Shown here in pieces: positions 1 through 8,839 of a DNA stretch of 64,000 nt (positions within the stretch are counted from its first letter, which is position 1; every line of letters starts with the position of its first letter). The notes under the pieces were generated by a model. That model saw only the letters and a program-made list of their open reading frames with translations. It ran no database searches and had not been told where the DNA came from. This DNA is from V1-33 sp964523105. GTDB lineage: Bacteria; Verrucomicrobiota; Verrucomicrobiia; Verrucomicrobiales; V1-33. The stretch is taken from positions 13,137 to 77,136 of the forward strand of contig CAZFZN010000036.1 of assembly GCA_964523105.1 (NCBI GenBank), given 5' to 3'. The position numbers and the translations under genes are program-made.

Positions 1-940
1 CGGAAAACCGTTCACGGTGCAGGCGGGCCACATTGCGCTGATAGTCGTGATGATTGGGCGGGCCGAGCAGCGCGCCGCTGAATCCGCACACGGCCACGGC
101 ATTCCAGTTTCCTTTGGGGGCCTCGACGGTGACCGATTCCGTGCGGTAGTATTTCTGAATAGCGGGCGAGCGGAGCAGGTGGCGCAGGGCTTCGTCGCGC
201 GAGAGCCAGAGCGAGCCGTCCGCCACACACTGATAAATCTCCTGCGGTCCGCGCGGGGCCGGTGCCGGAACCGGCGGCTGGCCCTCTTTCTGTTTGGCAG
301 GGGGCGCCCCGCGGCGGGTGAAGCGCACCACATAGCGCTCGCGGCTTTCCATGAAGAGGCGGCCCACGTCGAAAACGGAAAAGGCGCGCCCTGACGCTTT
401 GATCTGCCTGGCGATGGACTCCAGGGAACGCTGCTCCGGAAGGAGCGAGGCGGCCCATCCCTCCAGCGGCGGCGCGCCCTGATTCTCGAAACTGCGCGGC
501 CCGCGGTGATCGCCTCCGCGGTGGTCGCGGAAAGGCGGGCGCCCGCCGCGGTCATCACGGCGTGGTCCACGGTCGTCGCGGCGCGGTCCGCGGTCCTCGC
601 GCTGTCCATCGCGCGGCGGCGGACGGCGATCTCCCTGACTTTGCTGCGGGCCGCGCCGAAAATCCGGACGCGGGCCCCGGTTGTCGGGACGCGGCCCGCG
701 ACTGTCAGGCCGCGGTCCGCGGTCGTCGCGGCGCGGTCCGCGGTCGAAGCCCCTGTTATCCCGGCGCGGTCCGCCGCCGTGACGCGGACGGTCGTCGCGT
801 TCCTCTCTCGCGCGGCCCCCTGGCACACGGCCCCACACCACTTCACCGGGCGCGGCCTCCTTCTTGGCAAGATCCTCCACCCAGTCGGGACGGAACTGGA
901 GGTTCATCAAATTGGAAAGATCGATAGGCTCGTCACTCAT
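1..940 (-). CDS. RGG/RGP-rich protein of unknown function, 3' end cut by window edge
   Basis: Read from an ATG at 940, the frame stays open to the left edge, so at least 313 residues are present and the C-terminus is missing. The N-terminus (MSDEPIDLSNLMNLQFRPDW) is followed from about residue 50 to 155 by a low-complexity stretch of Arg-Gly-Pro-Arg-Asp/Asn units (RGPRRDD, RGPRPDN), then by an ordered region (GWAASLLPEQRSLE onward). Arg/Gly-rich tails of this kind are common in RNA-binding proteins, but no catalytic motif is visible, so an RNA-related role is only inference. The repeats also create long spurious frames on the other strand. Confidence 0.75.
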   Translation of the reverse strand, partial: MSDEPIDLSNLMNLQFRPDWVEDLAKKEAAPGEVVWGRVPGGRAREERDDRPRHGGGPRRDNRGFDRGPRRDDRGPRPDSRGPRPDNRGPRPDFRRGPQQSQGDRRPPPRDGQREDRGPRRDDRGPRRDDRGGRPPFRDHRGGDHRGPRSFENQGAPPLEGWAASLLPEQRSLESIARQIKASGRAFSVFDVGRLFMESRERYVVRFTRRGAPPAKQKEGQPPVPAPAPRGPQEIYQCVADGSLWLSRDEALRHLLRSPAIQKYYRTESVTVEAPKGNWNAVAVCGFSGALLGPPNHHDYQRNVARLHRERFS

Positions 941-1040
941 GAGGGGATAAATTCAATCGCCGCTGCGCACAGCACCGCCGGCAGAGCGGCGGCCAGACTA
1001 GAAGCGGGAATCGGCAAATCAATCTCATTCTCCGCCCGGA

Positions 1041-2534
1041 TTACCTTTGGTCGTATCCCGTCGCGGACTTCGCCGGACCGGGTCGCGGCGTGGGAGCGGG
1101 AACGGCTGCGCCGGCTTCGCGCATGACGGCGTGAAGCGCCTCCAGGGTCTCGACGGAGGGCTTGAAGTTGCCGGGCCGGAAGCCTTCGGCGATCATCACG
1201 GGCGTCCAGCCGTGTTTGTTTTTGTGGTTCCACGCATCCACTTTGGCCCCGTGACCGGTGAGGAGCTTGACCATTTTGGGCAGGCTCTTGTAGGCGGCGC
1301 CGTGCATGGCGGTCTCGCCCTTCTTATCCGCGGCGTTCACATCCGCGCCGCCGAGCGAGAGCAGCCATGAGACCGCGGCGAGGCATTCGTCCTCGGTGCC
1401 GGCGACTTCGTCGGGGAAGAGACATCCGAATCCGGCGGCGGCCATCAGCGGAGTGGAGCCTTCGTTGTTGGGCATACGGGGATCGGCGCCGAGTTCGACG
1501 AGCAGCTGCATCATTTCGAGATCGGCAGTCTGACAGGCGAGCAGAAAAGGAGTGGCACCCGCACGGGAGAGTTCGCCGGCTCCCGCCCTTCCGCGTTCCA
1601 GCCGGGCGTTCACTTTGGCCCCGGCGGCGACCACGCGGCGGATGAACTCCAGACTGGTTAGACTTCCCGAGCCATCGGGCGGCGGCTGGCCATTGAGGTC
1701 GTCGCCGCGGTCCGGGCGGCGCACGCGGACGAGGGCATGCAGCGGGGTGACGCCGGAGCGTTCGTCATTGGGATCGGCGCCTGCTTTCACCAAATCCATC
1801 GCGAGTTCGAAGTGGCCGTTCTCCACCGCGAGCAGGAGGGCGCTGGTGCCGTCGCCAGGAAGACGGCCGCCGCCGCGGCTGTTAGTGATGGCTTCGTTCG
1901 GACCGGCGCCGGCCTTGAGCAACACGCTGACCACCTCGCGCCGGCCATTGCGCGCCGCGAAAAGGAAAGCGGTGAAGCCTGACTTCAGCCTCACGCGAAA
2001 GTCCGCGCCGGCGGCGATGAGCGACTCCACGGCCTGCGCATGCCCTTCCGCGGCGGCCCACATCAGTGCCGTTTGGCCGTCCTGGTTCGTGGCATCGGGC
2101 TTCGCCCCGCGCTGTAGAAGAATCTTCACCGGCTCAACGCGACCGGTGCGGGAGGCGATCATGAGCACCGTTTCACCGCCGGCCTGGGAAGTATTGGCAT
2201 CGGCACCGGCGTCGAGCAGAGCAGTCACGCTGGCGGCGTCGCCACTCACGCAGGCGAGTGACAGCGGCGTGACGCCATAACGGTTTGCCGCACTCGCCTT
2301 CGCGCCCGCGGCGAGCAGGGACTTGACGGTCTCCGTGTGCCCGTGATGCGCCGCCCAGTGCAGCGCCGTGCAGCCGTCCGCCTGGGCAGCATTCGCGTCG
2401 GCGCGGTCGTTCAACAACATCGCGACGCGCGGCCAGTCACTTCTCTCCGCCGCCTCAGCGAGCGGAGCGGGTGCAGCTGCAGCCATGCCCGCACTGGCGA
2501 GCAGCGTGAGGAGGCAGGCCAATACCATTCGCAT
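1041..2534 (-). CDS. secreted ankyrin-repeat protein
   Basis: A 497-residue protein with a clear signal peptide (MRMVLACLLTLLASAGMAAA) followed by about ten ankyrin repeats. The units carry the usual G-TALHWAAHHGH and LL-AGADAN signatures through about residue 450. Ankyrin arrays bind proteins; no enzyme domain is present. The gene begins 3 nt after the DUF1552 gene stop and is the last gene of a compact minus-strand unit. Ankyrin proteins next to DUF1552/DUF1592 pairs recur in planctomycetes, verrucomicrobia and acidobacteria, suggesting a partner in a shared exported complex. That role is inferred. Confidence 0.88.
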   Translation of the reverse strand: MRMVLACLLTLLASAGMAAAAPAPLAEAAERSDWPRVAMLLNDRADANAAQADGCTALHWAAHHGHTETVKSLLAAGAKASAANRYGVTPLSLACVSGDAASVTALLDAGADANTSQAGGETVLMIASRTGRVEPVKILLQRGAKPDATNQDGQTALMWAAAEGHAQAVESLIAAGADFRVRLKSGFTAFLFAARNGRREVVSVLLKAGAGPNEAITNSRGGGRLPGDGTSALLLAVENGHFELAMDLVKAGADPNDERSGVTPLHALVRVRRPDRGDDLNGQPPPDGSGSLTSLEFIRRVVAAGAKVNARLERGRAGAGELSRAGATPFLLACQTADLEMMQLLVELGADPRMPNNEGSTPLMAAAGFGCLFPDEVAGTEDECLAAVSWLLSLGGADVNAADKKGETAMHGAAYKSLPKMVKLLTGHGAKVDAWNHKNKHGWTPVMIAEGFRPGNFKPSVETLEALHAVMREAGAAVPAPTPRPGPAKSATGYDQR

Positions 2535-2537
2535 GAC

Positions 2538-3887
2538 TCAAATCCCCAGCGGTTCAAAAAGCCCGTCCACCTTGCCGGTGCTGTCGGCGAATTTCTCCAC
2601 CTGGACACCGGCCCGGTCGAGAAGTGTCAGGTGCAGATTCGCGAGGGGCACGGGCTTTTCAAAACGGTGATGCAGTCCGCCTTTCATGCCATGCGCGGTG
2701 CCGCCAGCGACGATGACGGGCAGGTTGATGTGATCGTGGACATTCGGATTCCCCATGCCGCTCCCGTAGAGCAGCAGCGTGTGGTCGAGCAGTGAACCGT
2801 CGCCGTCTGGCGTCGCTTTAAGTTTCTGAAGATACTCCGCGAACAGAGAGACGTGGAAGCGGTTGATCCGCGCCATGCGTTCGATTTTCAAAGGATCGTT
2901 GCCGTGGTGGGAGAGCGGATGATGCGGATCGTTGACGCCGGTTTCCGGATACACGCGGTTACTCGTCTCGCGCGCAAGCTGGAACGTGATGACGCGCGTG
3001 ACATCGCCCTGAAAGGCCAGCAGTTGCAGGTCCATCATGAGCCGTGCGTGCTCTGCGTAAGACGACGGCACGCCGACGGGCCGGTCCAAATCCGGCAGTG
3101 TCTGCTCCGCCACGGCGGCTTCCGCTTTTTGAATGCGGCGCTCCACGTCGCGCACGGCATCGAGGTAATGACTGACCTTCGCGCGGTCCGCCGGTCCCAG
3201 TTCGCGGCTCAGGCGATTCAGGTCGTCCTTCACGAAATCCAGCAAACTGGCGCGCTTCCGCAACGCCTCGGCACGATCCGCTTTGCTGCCGCCTTCGCCG
3301 AAGAGCATCTCGAAAACGATGCGCGGATGCGCCTCCGCCGGCAGCGGCGTGGTCGGCGAGGCCCACGAGAGATTGTTTTGATAAACGCAGGCATAGCCGT
3401 TGTCGCACTGACCGGCGACCTGCATCATGTCCATGGCCAGCTCGAGCGATGGCAGCTGTGTCTGCTTCCCCAGCTGCTGCGCGGCGATCTGATCCACTGT
3501 CGTGCCGAGGAAGTAATCGTTGCTCTCCGTGTGACGGGCGCGGGCGCAGCTCAAAAAGGCGGCGTTCGAGGTTGCGTGCGTGCCGGGGTAGGCGTTGCGC
3601 ACTTCGAGATTGGTCAGGATGGAAACGTCGCTCTGCACCGGTTTCAACGATTCCAGAATGAACGGCAATTCGCCCAGCTTTCCACTGCCCGGCGGCGTCC
3701 AGCGCGACATGTCCGCGCCCATCGGCATGAAGAAATAGCCGATGCGTTTGGCCGGCGTCGCCGCAGTTTTATCCGCAGCCGACAGCGCGGGGACCATCGC
3801 GTCCAGCAAAGGCAGCGCGAGCGTGGTGCCCATGCCACGCAGAAACCGGCGGCGCGGGAGGGCGGTGCGTTTGGTGAAGGTGCTCAT
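2538..3887 (-). CDS. DUF1552 family protein, Tat-exported
   Basis: A 449-residue protein matching the DUF1552 family in length and layout. The N-terminus has a twin-arginine signal (PRRRFLRGMGTTLALPLLDA), so it is expected to cross the membrane folded. Recognisable family blocks include GYFFMPMGADMSRWTP, SHYLDAVRDVERRI and LLLYGSGMGNPNVHDH. DUF1552 proteins are distant relatives of the DUF1501/alkaline-phosphatase-like group, and their chemistry is unknown. It normally follows a DUF1592-type cytochrome gene directly. Here a toxin-antitoxin pair lies between them, with only 12 nt from the VapC stop to this start. Confidence 0.9.
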   Translation of the reverse strand: MSTFTKRTALPRRRFLRGMGTTLALPLLDAMVPALSAADKTAATPAKRIGYFFMPMGADMSRWTPPGSGKLGELPFILESLKPVQSDVSILTNLEVRNAYPGTHATSNAAFLSCARARHTESNDYFLGTTVDQIAAQQLGKQTQLPSLELAMDMMQVAGQCDNGYACVYQNNLSWASPTTPLPAEAHPRIVFEMLFGEGGSKADRAEALRKRASLLDFVKDDLNRLSRELGPADRAKVSHYLDAVRDVERRIQKAEAAVAEQTLPDLDRPVGVPSSYAEHARLMMDLQLLAFQGDVTRVITFQLARETSNRVYPETGVNDPHHPLSHHGNDPLKIERMARINRFHVSLFAEYLQKLKATPDGDGSLLDHTLLLYGSGMGNPNVHDHINLPVIVAGGTAHGMKGGLHHRFEKPVPLANLHLTLLDRAGVQVEKFADSTGKVDGLFEPLGI

Positions 3888-3899
3888 GGCGTTGGAGGT

Positions 3900-4322
3900 T
3901 TAATCGAGCCGGTTCTCAAATCGAAGTCCGGGCACTTTTGCGAAATCCACAGTGTTCCGGGTTAGGAGAGTGACCTCATGCACCATCGTAATCGCTGCGA
4001 TCTTCAAGTCCATCGTGCCGATGCGTATGCCCTGGCGGCGGAAACTCATGACAAGGTCCGCCGCTTCAGTATCGAATGGAAGGACAAGCCAGGATGCAAA
4101 GAAGTCCACATGATCCTGCAGCCAACGATAGTAGATTAGCTGGTCATGCAGTTCACGCTGTCGTCTGATTTGGGCGATCCTTCCAGACAATTGCTCTTCC
4201 ACCGTGATCACTGTCGTGGCCGAGTCTCCCCGGTAGTCGCTTAGCCGTTTTATCAGACCCGCAGCCGGATTAGATGTGCCGCGTTCCAGTTCGGTCAGGT
4301 GATTGGTGTCCAGTACGAGCAT
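3900..4322 (-). CDS. vapC: PIN-domain toxin, VapC family
   Basis: A 140-residue PIN domain, the usual size for a VapC ribonuclease toxin. The acidic metal-binding residues are in expected places: LDTN near residue 5, an E-E pair near residue 42 (TVEEQL), GTMDLKIAA near residue 104, and TLLTRNTVDF near residue 119. VapC toxins cleave tRNA or rRNA and are held inactive by the partner antitoxin. The gene starts 3 nt after the antitoxin stop and ends 12 nt before the DUF1552 start, so it is embedded in a longer unit. The RNA target cannot be predicted. Confidence 0.85.
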   Translation of the reverse strand: MLVLDTNHLTELERGTSNPAAGLIKRLSDYRGDSATTVITVEEQLSGRIAQIRRQRELHDQLIYYRWLQDHVDFFASWLVLPFDTEAADLVMSFRRQGIRIGTMDLKIAAITMVHEVTLLTRNTVDFAKVPGLRFENRLD

Positions 4323-4325
4323 ATG

Positions 4326-4517
4326 TCATGGCTCCCGCTGCTGTTCGCGATACTCCCTGCCAAGGCGCACAGCCTCGTCAAAAGTCTCATCATCAGCAAA
4401 CATCCCCACCGTGCTTCGCCAGTCCTTTTTCACCGGCGACAGGCGCAGCACTTTGGCGCGCAGCTCCGCCACTGTCTTTTCGAGATTTTCCAAACGTTGT
4501 TCAAGAGTCGCGTTCAT
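4326..4517 (-). CDS. VapB-like antitoxin partner of the PIN toxin
   Basis: A 63-residue acidic/basic protein immediately upstream of the PIN toxin. The N-terminal half is a short coiled coil (LEQRLENLEKTVAELRAKV). The C-terminal half (TVGMFADDETFDEAVRLGRE) resembles toxin-wrapping tails of VapB proteins. No AbrB, Arc/MetJ or HTH DNA-binding fold is evident, so autoregulation of the usual type may be absent. Transcription may instead come from the host operon. Assignment as antitoxin rests on size, position and the tail motif. Confidence 0.72.
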   Translation of the reverse strand: MNATLEQRLENLEKTVAELRAKVLRLSPVKKDWRSTVGMFADDETFDEAVRLGREYREQQREP

Positions 4518-4562
4518 GGTCTAAAATTGCGGGGGTCATGTATCGTTGCCAGGAAATTCTGC

Positions 4563-6896
4563 TCAAAGGCTTTGGCGCTGTTGAAACGGCACACTGTTTA
4601 CCACGCCCAGGAGGATGTCGGAAAGCCGGAAGTTCGCCGCTTTGGCGGTGCGCAGGATTTCGCGGATGGCCGGGCCGTCGGATGGCTCCACGCCGCGGCC
4701 GAGCGCGAAGGTGAGCAGCTTTTCGGTGACGGTGCGGGCGAGAAGCTCCGGCCTCGCCATCAGGCCGGCTTCCAGTCCGGCGACGCCCGTGAATGTGCTG
4801 CCATCCGGTAATCCGCCGGCGGCATCCACGGGCTGGCCGGCTTCCATGCTGCGCCAGCGGCCGAGGGCATCGTATTCTTCCAGCGCGAATCCCGGAGGAT
4901 CGATGAATTCGTGACAGCTGACGCAGGCCGCCTTGCTGCGATGGGCGGCGAGGCGCTGACGCACGGGCAGGCTGGCGGAGACCACGCTTTCGTCCAGCGC
5001 CGGGACGTCCGGAGCGGGCGGTGGCGGCGGGGTGCCGATGAGGTTCTCCAGAATCCACTTTCCGCGGATCACCGGTGACGTGCGGGTGGCGTAGGAAGTC
5101 AGCGTGAGCATGCTCGCATTCCGCAGCAGTCCGCCGCGGGCAGTCTCAGTTCCGGCGCCGGCCGCGACTTTGCGAAAGTGCGGGCCGTAGATGTGCGGGA
5201 TGCCGTAGTGCCCGGCGAGGCGTTCATTCAGCCAGACGTGATCCGGTTTCAGCAGGTCGAGCACGCTGCGGTCCTCGCGCAGGATGTCAGTGAAGAGCCG
5301 TTCCGTTTCGCGGCGCATCGCCTGGCGCAGGTTGTCATCGAAGTCAGGAAACAGCCGGCCATCCGGCGTGATGGAGTCGAGGTTGCGCAAGTGCAGCCAT
5401 TGCGCGGCGAAGTTGGTGACGAGCGACCGCGACTTCTCATCCGCCAGCATGCGGCGCGTTTGAGCCGTGAGCACCTCCGGCCGGCTGAGTTCTCCGCGCT
5501 CGGCGGCGGTGAGCAGTTCCTCGTCCGGAATACTGCTCCAGAGAAAGAACGACAGCCGCGAGGCGAGTTCATGGTCACTGATGCGATAGGCTGCGCCAGG
5601 CGGCAATCCTGGAGGCTCCTTCTCCACGCGGAAAAGAAATTCGCGGCTCACGAGGATGGCGCTCAGGGCTGCTTCAATGCCGGCATCGAAGCCGTCCTTC
5701 TTTGACTCGCGGAAGAACGGCAGAAACCGCGCGACATCCTCCGTGTGTACCGGCCGACGCCATGCCTGGCGCAGCAACGACGACAACACCTTCTCCGCGC
5801 AGGTCTCATCATCATCCGCGGATGCCGGCCTCGCGACGAAGATGCGCCGCCGGCTGGGCGTGTCGCCCGCCGTGCTGTCGCCATGAGGGCCAACGATGGT
5901 GACCTGAAAGATCGCCGGCGCCGTGCGCGGGTGACGGTGGTAATTGAAGCGCGCCTCATACGGCTGGCGTTTGTATTCCAGCAGCGAAGAGGTCTTCTGG
6001 AGAAACGTCACGCCGAGATCGCGCGGCCCGGCTTTCACCGGCAGACGAAACGTCAGGTGACGGTCCACGCCGTCGTGGCCGCCCTCCTGCACCGGCACCG
6101 CGACGGTGAAGGACTTCACCTCCTCGCGGTCCAGCAGCACGAGCAGCGTGTACTGCCCGCCCCGGCCTTCGATGTTGTCATTCCGGTCGCGCGCCAGCCG
6201 CACGGTAATGTCGTAATCGCCATCGCGCGGAAAGTGATAGCGAAACAAAGCGCCGCCGCGCGTTCCAAACGGAAGCCCCTCCATGCGCTCCTCCTGAGTG
6301 ATGTCAGGTTTGATGCGCAGCGTATCGCCGCCCGGCACGCGCAGGCTGCCGCCGGTCGCCAGCCGGCTGATCTTTTGCGCCGCGGTGACATACCGGTCGA
6401 GCAGGGTGGGCGACAAAGTGCCCACCGTCACGTTGTCGAACCCGTGACTCAGTTCGTCAGCCGGCAACAGAGCCGCCGCATCCACCTCCAGCGCCAGTAA
6501 ATCGCGGATCGCATTCTGATACTCGGTGCGATTGAGACGGCGCAGAGCCTCCGTGCGGCCGGGCTGCGGGTTTGCCTTTGCGGCTGCATCCAGCGCACTG
6601 CTCAGCGAAGCCGTCATCCTCTCAAACTCCGCCTCGGCCGGCCGGAGTTTCGCCTTCGCCGGCGGCATTTGCCGCGTCGCCAGCCGTCGCACCACCTTCT
6701 CCCAGGTGTCCGGGTGCTGCGTGATCTCATCGGCCAGCAGGTACTCAAGATTCAGTCCGCCTTTCTTCGCATCGCGGTCATGGCACTCAATGCAATACCT
6801 GCCGATCATCGCCGGCGGCGCGTCCGCCGGCACAGGGGACGCGGGTACGAGCCATGCGAGGAGCGCAAGAAGTCGCTGGAGTTCGTGACGGATCAT
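4563..6896 (-). CDS. DUF1587/DUF1592/DUF1588/DUF1585 protein with cytochrome-c motifs
   Basis: About 777 residues from the ATG at 6896, chosen because it gives a signal peptide (LLALLAWLVPASPVPADAPP). Frame-open sequence continues upstream to 6983. A first heme site, CIECH, lies at residues 35-39 (PSCyt1-like). It is followed by the DUF1587-like block (LRRLNRTEYQNAIRDLL), a carbohydrate-binding-like middle region, the DUF1592 region (YRISDHELASRLSFFLWSSI) and a DUF1588 segment with a second CxxCH (CVSCHEFIDPPGF, near residue 655). The DUF1585 region ends the protein. This architecture is typical of planctomycete/verrucomicrobial cytochromes of unknown substrate. It heads the operon that includes DUF1552. 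Confidence 0.9.
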   Translation of the reverse strand: MIRHELQRLLALLAWLVPASPVPADAPPAMIGRYCIECHDRDAKKGGLNLEYLLADEITQHPDTWEKVVRRLATRQMPPAKAKLRPAEAEFERMTASLSSALDAAAKANPQPGRTEALRRLNRTEYQNAIRDLLALEVDAAALLPADELSHGFDNVTVGTLSPTLLDRYVTAAQKISRLATGGSLRVPGGDTLRIKPDITQEERMEGLPFGTRGGALFRYHFPRDGDYDITVRLARDRNDNIEGRGGQYTLLVLLDREEVKSFTVAVPVQEGGHDGVDRHLTFRLPVKAGPRDLGVTFLQKTSSLLEYKRQPYEARFNYHRHPRTAPAIFQVTIVGPHGDSTAGDTPSRRRIFVARPASADDDETCAEKVLSSLLRQAWRRPVHTEDVARFLPFFRESKKDGFDAGIEAALSAILVSREFLFRVEKEPPGLPPGAAYRISDHELASRLSFFLWSSIPDEELLTAAERGELSRPEVLTAQTRRMLADEKSRSLVTNFAAQWLHLRNLDSITPDGRLFPDFDDNLRQAMRRETERLFTDILREDRSVLDLLKPDHVWLNERLAGHYGIPHIYGPHFRKVAAGAGTETARGGLLRNASMLTLTSYATRTSPVIRGKWILENLIGTPPPPPAPDVPALDESVVSASLPVRQRLAAHRSKAACVSCHEFIDPPGFALEEYDALGRWRSMEAGQPVDAAGGLPDGSTFTGVAGLEAGLMARPELLARTVTEKLLTFALGRGVEPSDGPAIREILRTAKAANFRLSDILLGVVNSVPFQQRQSL

Positions 6897-7070
6897 CGCT
6901 CGACCATAATCATTCCGCCGGGGAGCGTGAAATACGCAATCAATGCCGCGAAAATACGGTGCAGTCCGCCAAACCCGTAACACTCACTGCTTGTGAATGT
7001 CCCGCAGATGACCATGCTGCGCCCGTCCCGCCCGCCTTTCTCCAGACGGAAGCGCGCGGGCCATTTTCCC

Positions 7071-7415
7071 ATGAGATACAGCGACTACTTTATGTTCTTC
7101 GGCGTGGTGAGCATCGTGCTCGGCGTGCTGGGTTATGTCCGTGCCAAAAGCGTGGCTTCACTCTATGCGGGCGGGTTGTCCGGCATTCTGATGGCGGCGT
7201 CGGCGGTGATGGCGCTGCGGCGGGCGGAGAAGTCGCCGGACCTTTTCAACTTCGGCTATCTGCTCTGCCTGCTGCTCAGTGTGGCTCTGTTGGGGCGGTT
7301 TCTGCCGGCCTTCCTCAAGTCGAAGAAATTCTATCCCTCCGGCATCATGGCGGTGCTGGGCGTGATTGGCGTGGTGGCCGGGGTGCTGGCGCTGCTGAAA
7401 ATCGGTCCTGCCTAA
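7071..7415 (+). CDS. TMEM14/UPF0136-like small membrane protein
   Basis: A 114-residue protein from the ATG at 7071 (MRYSDYFMFFGVVSIVLG). An upstream in-frame start at 6993 would add a basic, unlikely extension. Three to four hydrophobic helices separated by short polar turns, with glycine-rich segments (YAGGLSGILM), resemble the TMEM14 (UPF0136) fold found in bacteria, plastids and mitochondria. In bacteria the function is unknown. It is followed 5 nt later by the GH75-like gene on the same strand, so the two are probably co-transcribed. Confidence 0.72.
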   Translation: MRYSDYFMFFGVVSIVLGVLGYVRAKSVASLYAGGLSGILMAASAVMALRRAEKSPDLFNFGYLLCLLLSVALLGRFLPAFLKSKKFYPSGIMAVLGVIGVVAGVLALLKIGPA

Positions 7416-7420
7416 TTGTC

Positions 7421-8839
7421 ATGAACCAATCCGATGGACCGCAGCCCTGGCAAAGTCCGCGCAGTTCCGGCCGCGCGAAGTGGATCGTGCTTTGTGTGCT
7501 GCTGGCGGGCTTTGGCGCACTGTTCCTGCCGCCGGTGAAGCGGAAAATCATCACGCTGGTGGACCGCCTGCGCACCGAGCGGGTGGTGGAAAAACGCGTG
7601 GAGGTTCCGGTGCCGGGAGAGCCTGAGACGAGGATCGTGGAGCGGCGGGTAGGGGTCCCGGTGCCGCCGCCGCTGCCGGAGGCGCCGGTGACCGGGACGC
7701 GCAAGGATGTGACCACACTGTTCGGCGGCGTGAAGCTGGAATCGAAGCTGGTGGCCGAGCCCGGCGAGCGCGCTACGGCGGAGCGCAAACGCGACGACAG
7801 CTATGCGGTGTCGTTCGAGTTCAAAGTCAAGGTGCCGGTTCCGGCGAAGTCGCTGGACGACTTCACGGCGCTCAATCCTTCGCTGCCCGTGCTGGTGCCG
7901 TCCTTCGGCGAACTGCTTGCCGGAGCGAAAGTGTCCGGATTCTATCACTACCTTTACGAACGGAAACAGAAGGCGATTCAAACCAACATCCTGCGGCTCG
8001 ACCGTGTCCTGACGCGTCACAATTTCTACGACCTCGAATCCGTGCTGGAACTCGAACACCCCGGGACGAAGCAGAAGGCGCTGCTGCTGGTGGGGGACAT
8101 GGACGTGGTGAGCGACGGCAGTGACGGCGACCGCATGGAGTCATTCGACGACTACATTTTCAAGAGTCAGCATTTCCAGCCGACGACGAGTTACGCCTGG
8201 CCGAAGGTGACGACGAAACCGAATCCGCTTATCGCGCGGCTGGAGGAGGAACTGAAGCAGAACAAAGAACGCCAGAAAGCCGCGGGCCTGAGCAATACGG
8301 AGAAGAAGGCCCTGCAGGACCGCGCCGCCGCCATTCCCCGCGTCGTCGGGGATCTGAAGCGCCGCTCGTTTCTCATCGCGCAGGAGGATCCGTTCATCGT
8401 GATTCCGCTCTCGTTCCGCAGCTACCGCGGCGTGCAGGCGTATGCGCCGGGCATCGGCGATTACGCCGTGGTCATCGCCGGAGACAAAATGATGCCGGCC
8501 ATCGTGGGCGATTACGGTCCGGCGGAAAAATGCGGCGAGGCCAGCCTGCGCATTGCGCGCGAAGTGAATGAAAAGAGCGGCCCTTACAATCGCGCGGAGA
8601 GCGATCTGAAAGTCAGCTACCTCATCTTCCCGAACAGCGGCGACGAGCCCGCACAGCCCGACTACGCCGTCTGGAAAACGAAGTGCGGCGAACTGCTCAC
8701 CAAACTCGGCGGCGACGCCGCGAAGCTTCACGAGTGGAAGGACCGGCTGAAGAAGGAGCCGCCGCCGGAATCCGTGCCGGTTACAGCTCCGGCTGGGGAA
8801 GGAAGCCAGGCGACGCCCGCGACGCCGCCGCCGCCATGA
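7421..8839 (+). CDS. membrane-anchored GH75-like glycoside hydrolase (chitosanase family)
   Basis: A 472-residue protein from the ATG at 7421. One N-terminal membrane helix (WIVLCVLLAGFGALFLPP) is followed by a low-complexity Val/Pro/Glu linker. From about residue 155 comes a domain resembling GH75 chitosanases: the acidic cluster GDMDVVSDGSDGDRM, then SFRSYRGV, GDYAVVIAGDKMMPAIVGD and GEASLRIAREVN, which is the usual verrucomicrobial form. GH75 enzymes cut beta-1,4-linked glucosamine polymers; the true substrate here is unknown. The stop codon overlaps the start of the acyltransferase gene (ATGA), so the two are translationally coupled. Confidence 0.72.
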   Translation: MNQSDGPQPWQSPRSSGRAKWIVLCVLLAGFGALFLPPVKRKIITLVDRLRTERVVEKRVEVPVPGEPETRIVERRVGVPVPPPLPEAPVTGTRKDVTTLFGGVKLESKLVAEPGERATAERKRDDSYAVSFEFKVKVPVPAKSLDDFTALNPSLPVLVPSFGELLAGAKVSGFYHYLYERKQKAIQTNILRLDRVLTRHNFYDLESVLELEHPGTKQKALLLVGDMDVVSDGSDGDRMESFDDYIFKSQHFQPTTSYAWPKVTTKPNPLIARLEEELKQNKERQKAAGLSNTEKKALQDRAAAIPRVVGDLKRRSFLIAQEDPFIVIPLSFRSYRGVQAYAPGIGDYAVVIAGDKMMPAIVGDYGPAEKCGEASLRIAREVNEKSGPYNRAESDLKVSYLIFPNSGDEPAQPDYAVWKTKCGELLTKLGGDAAKLHEWKDRLKKEPPPESVPVTAPAGEGSQATPATPPPP

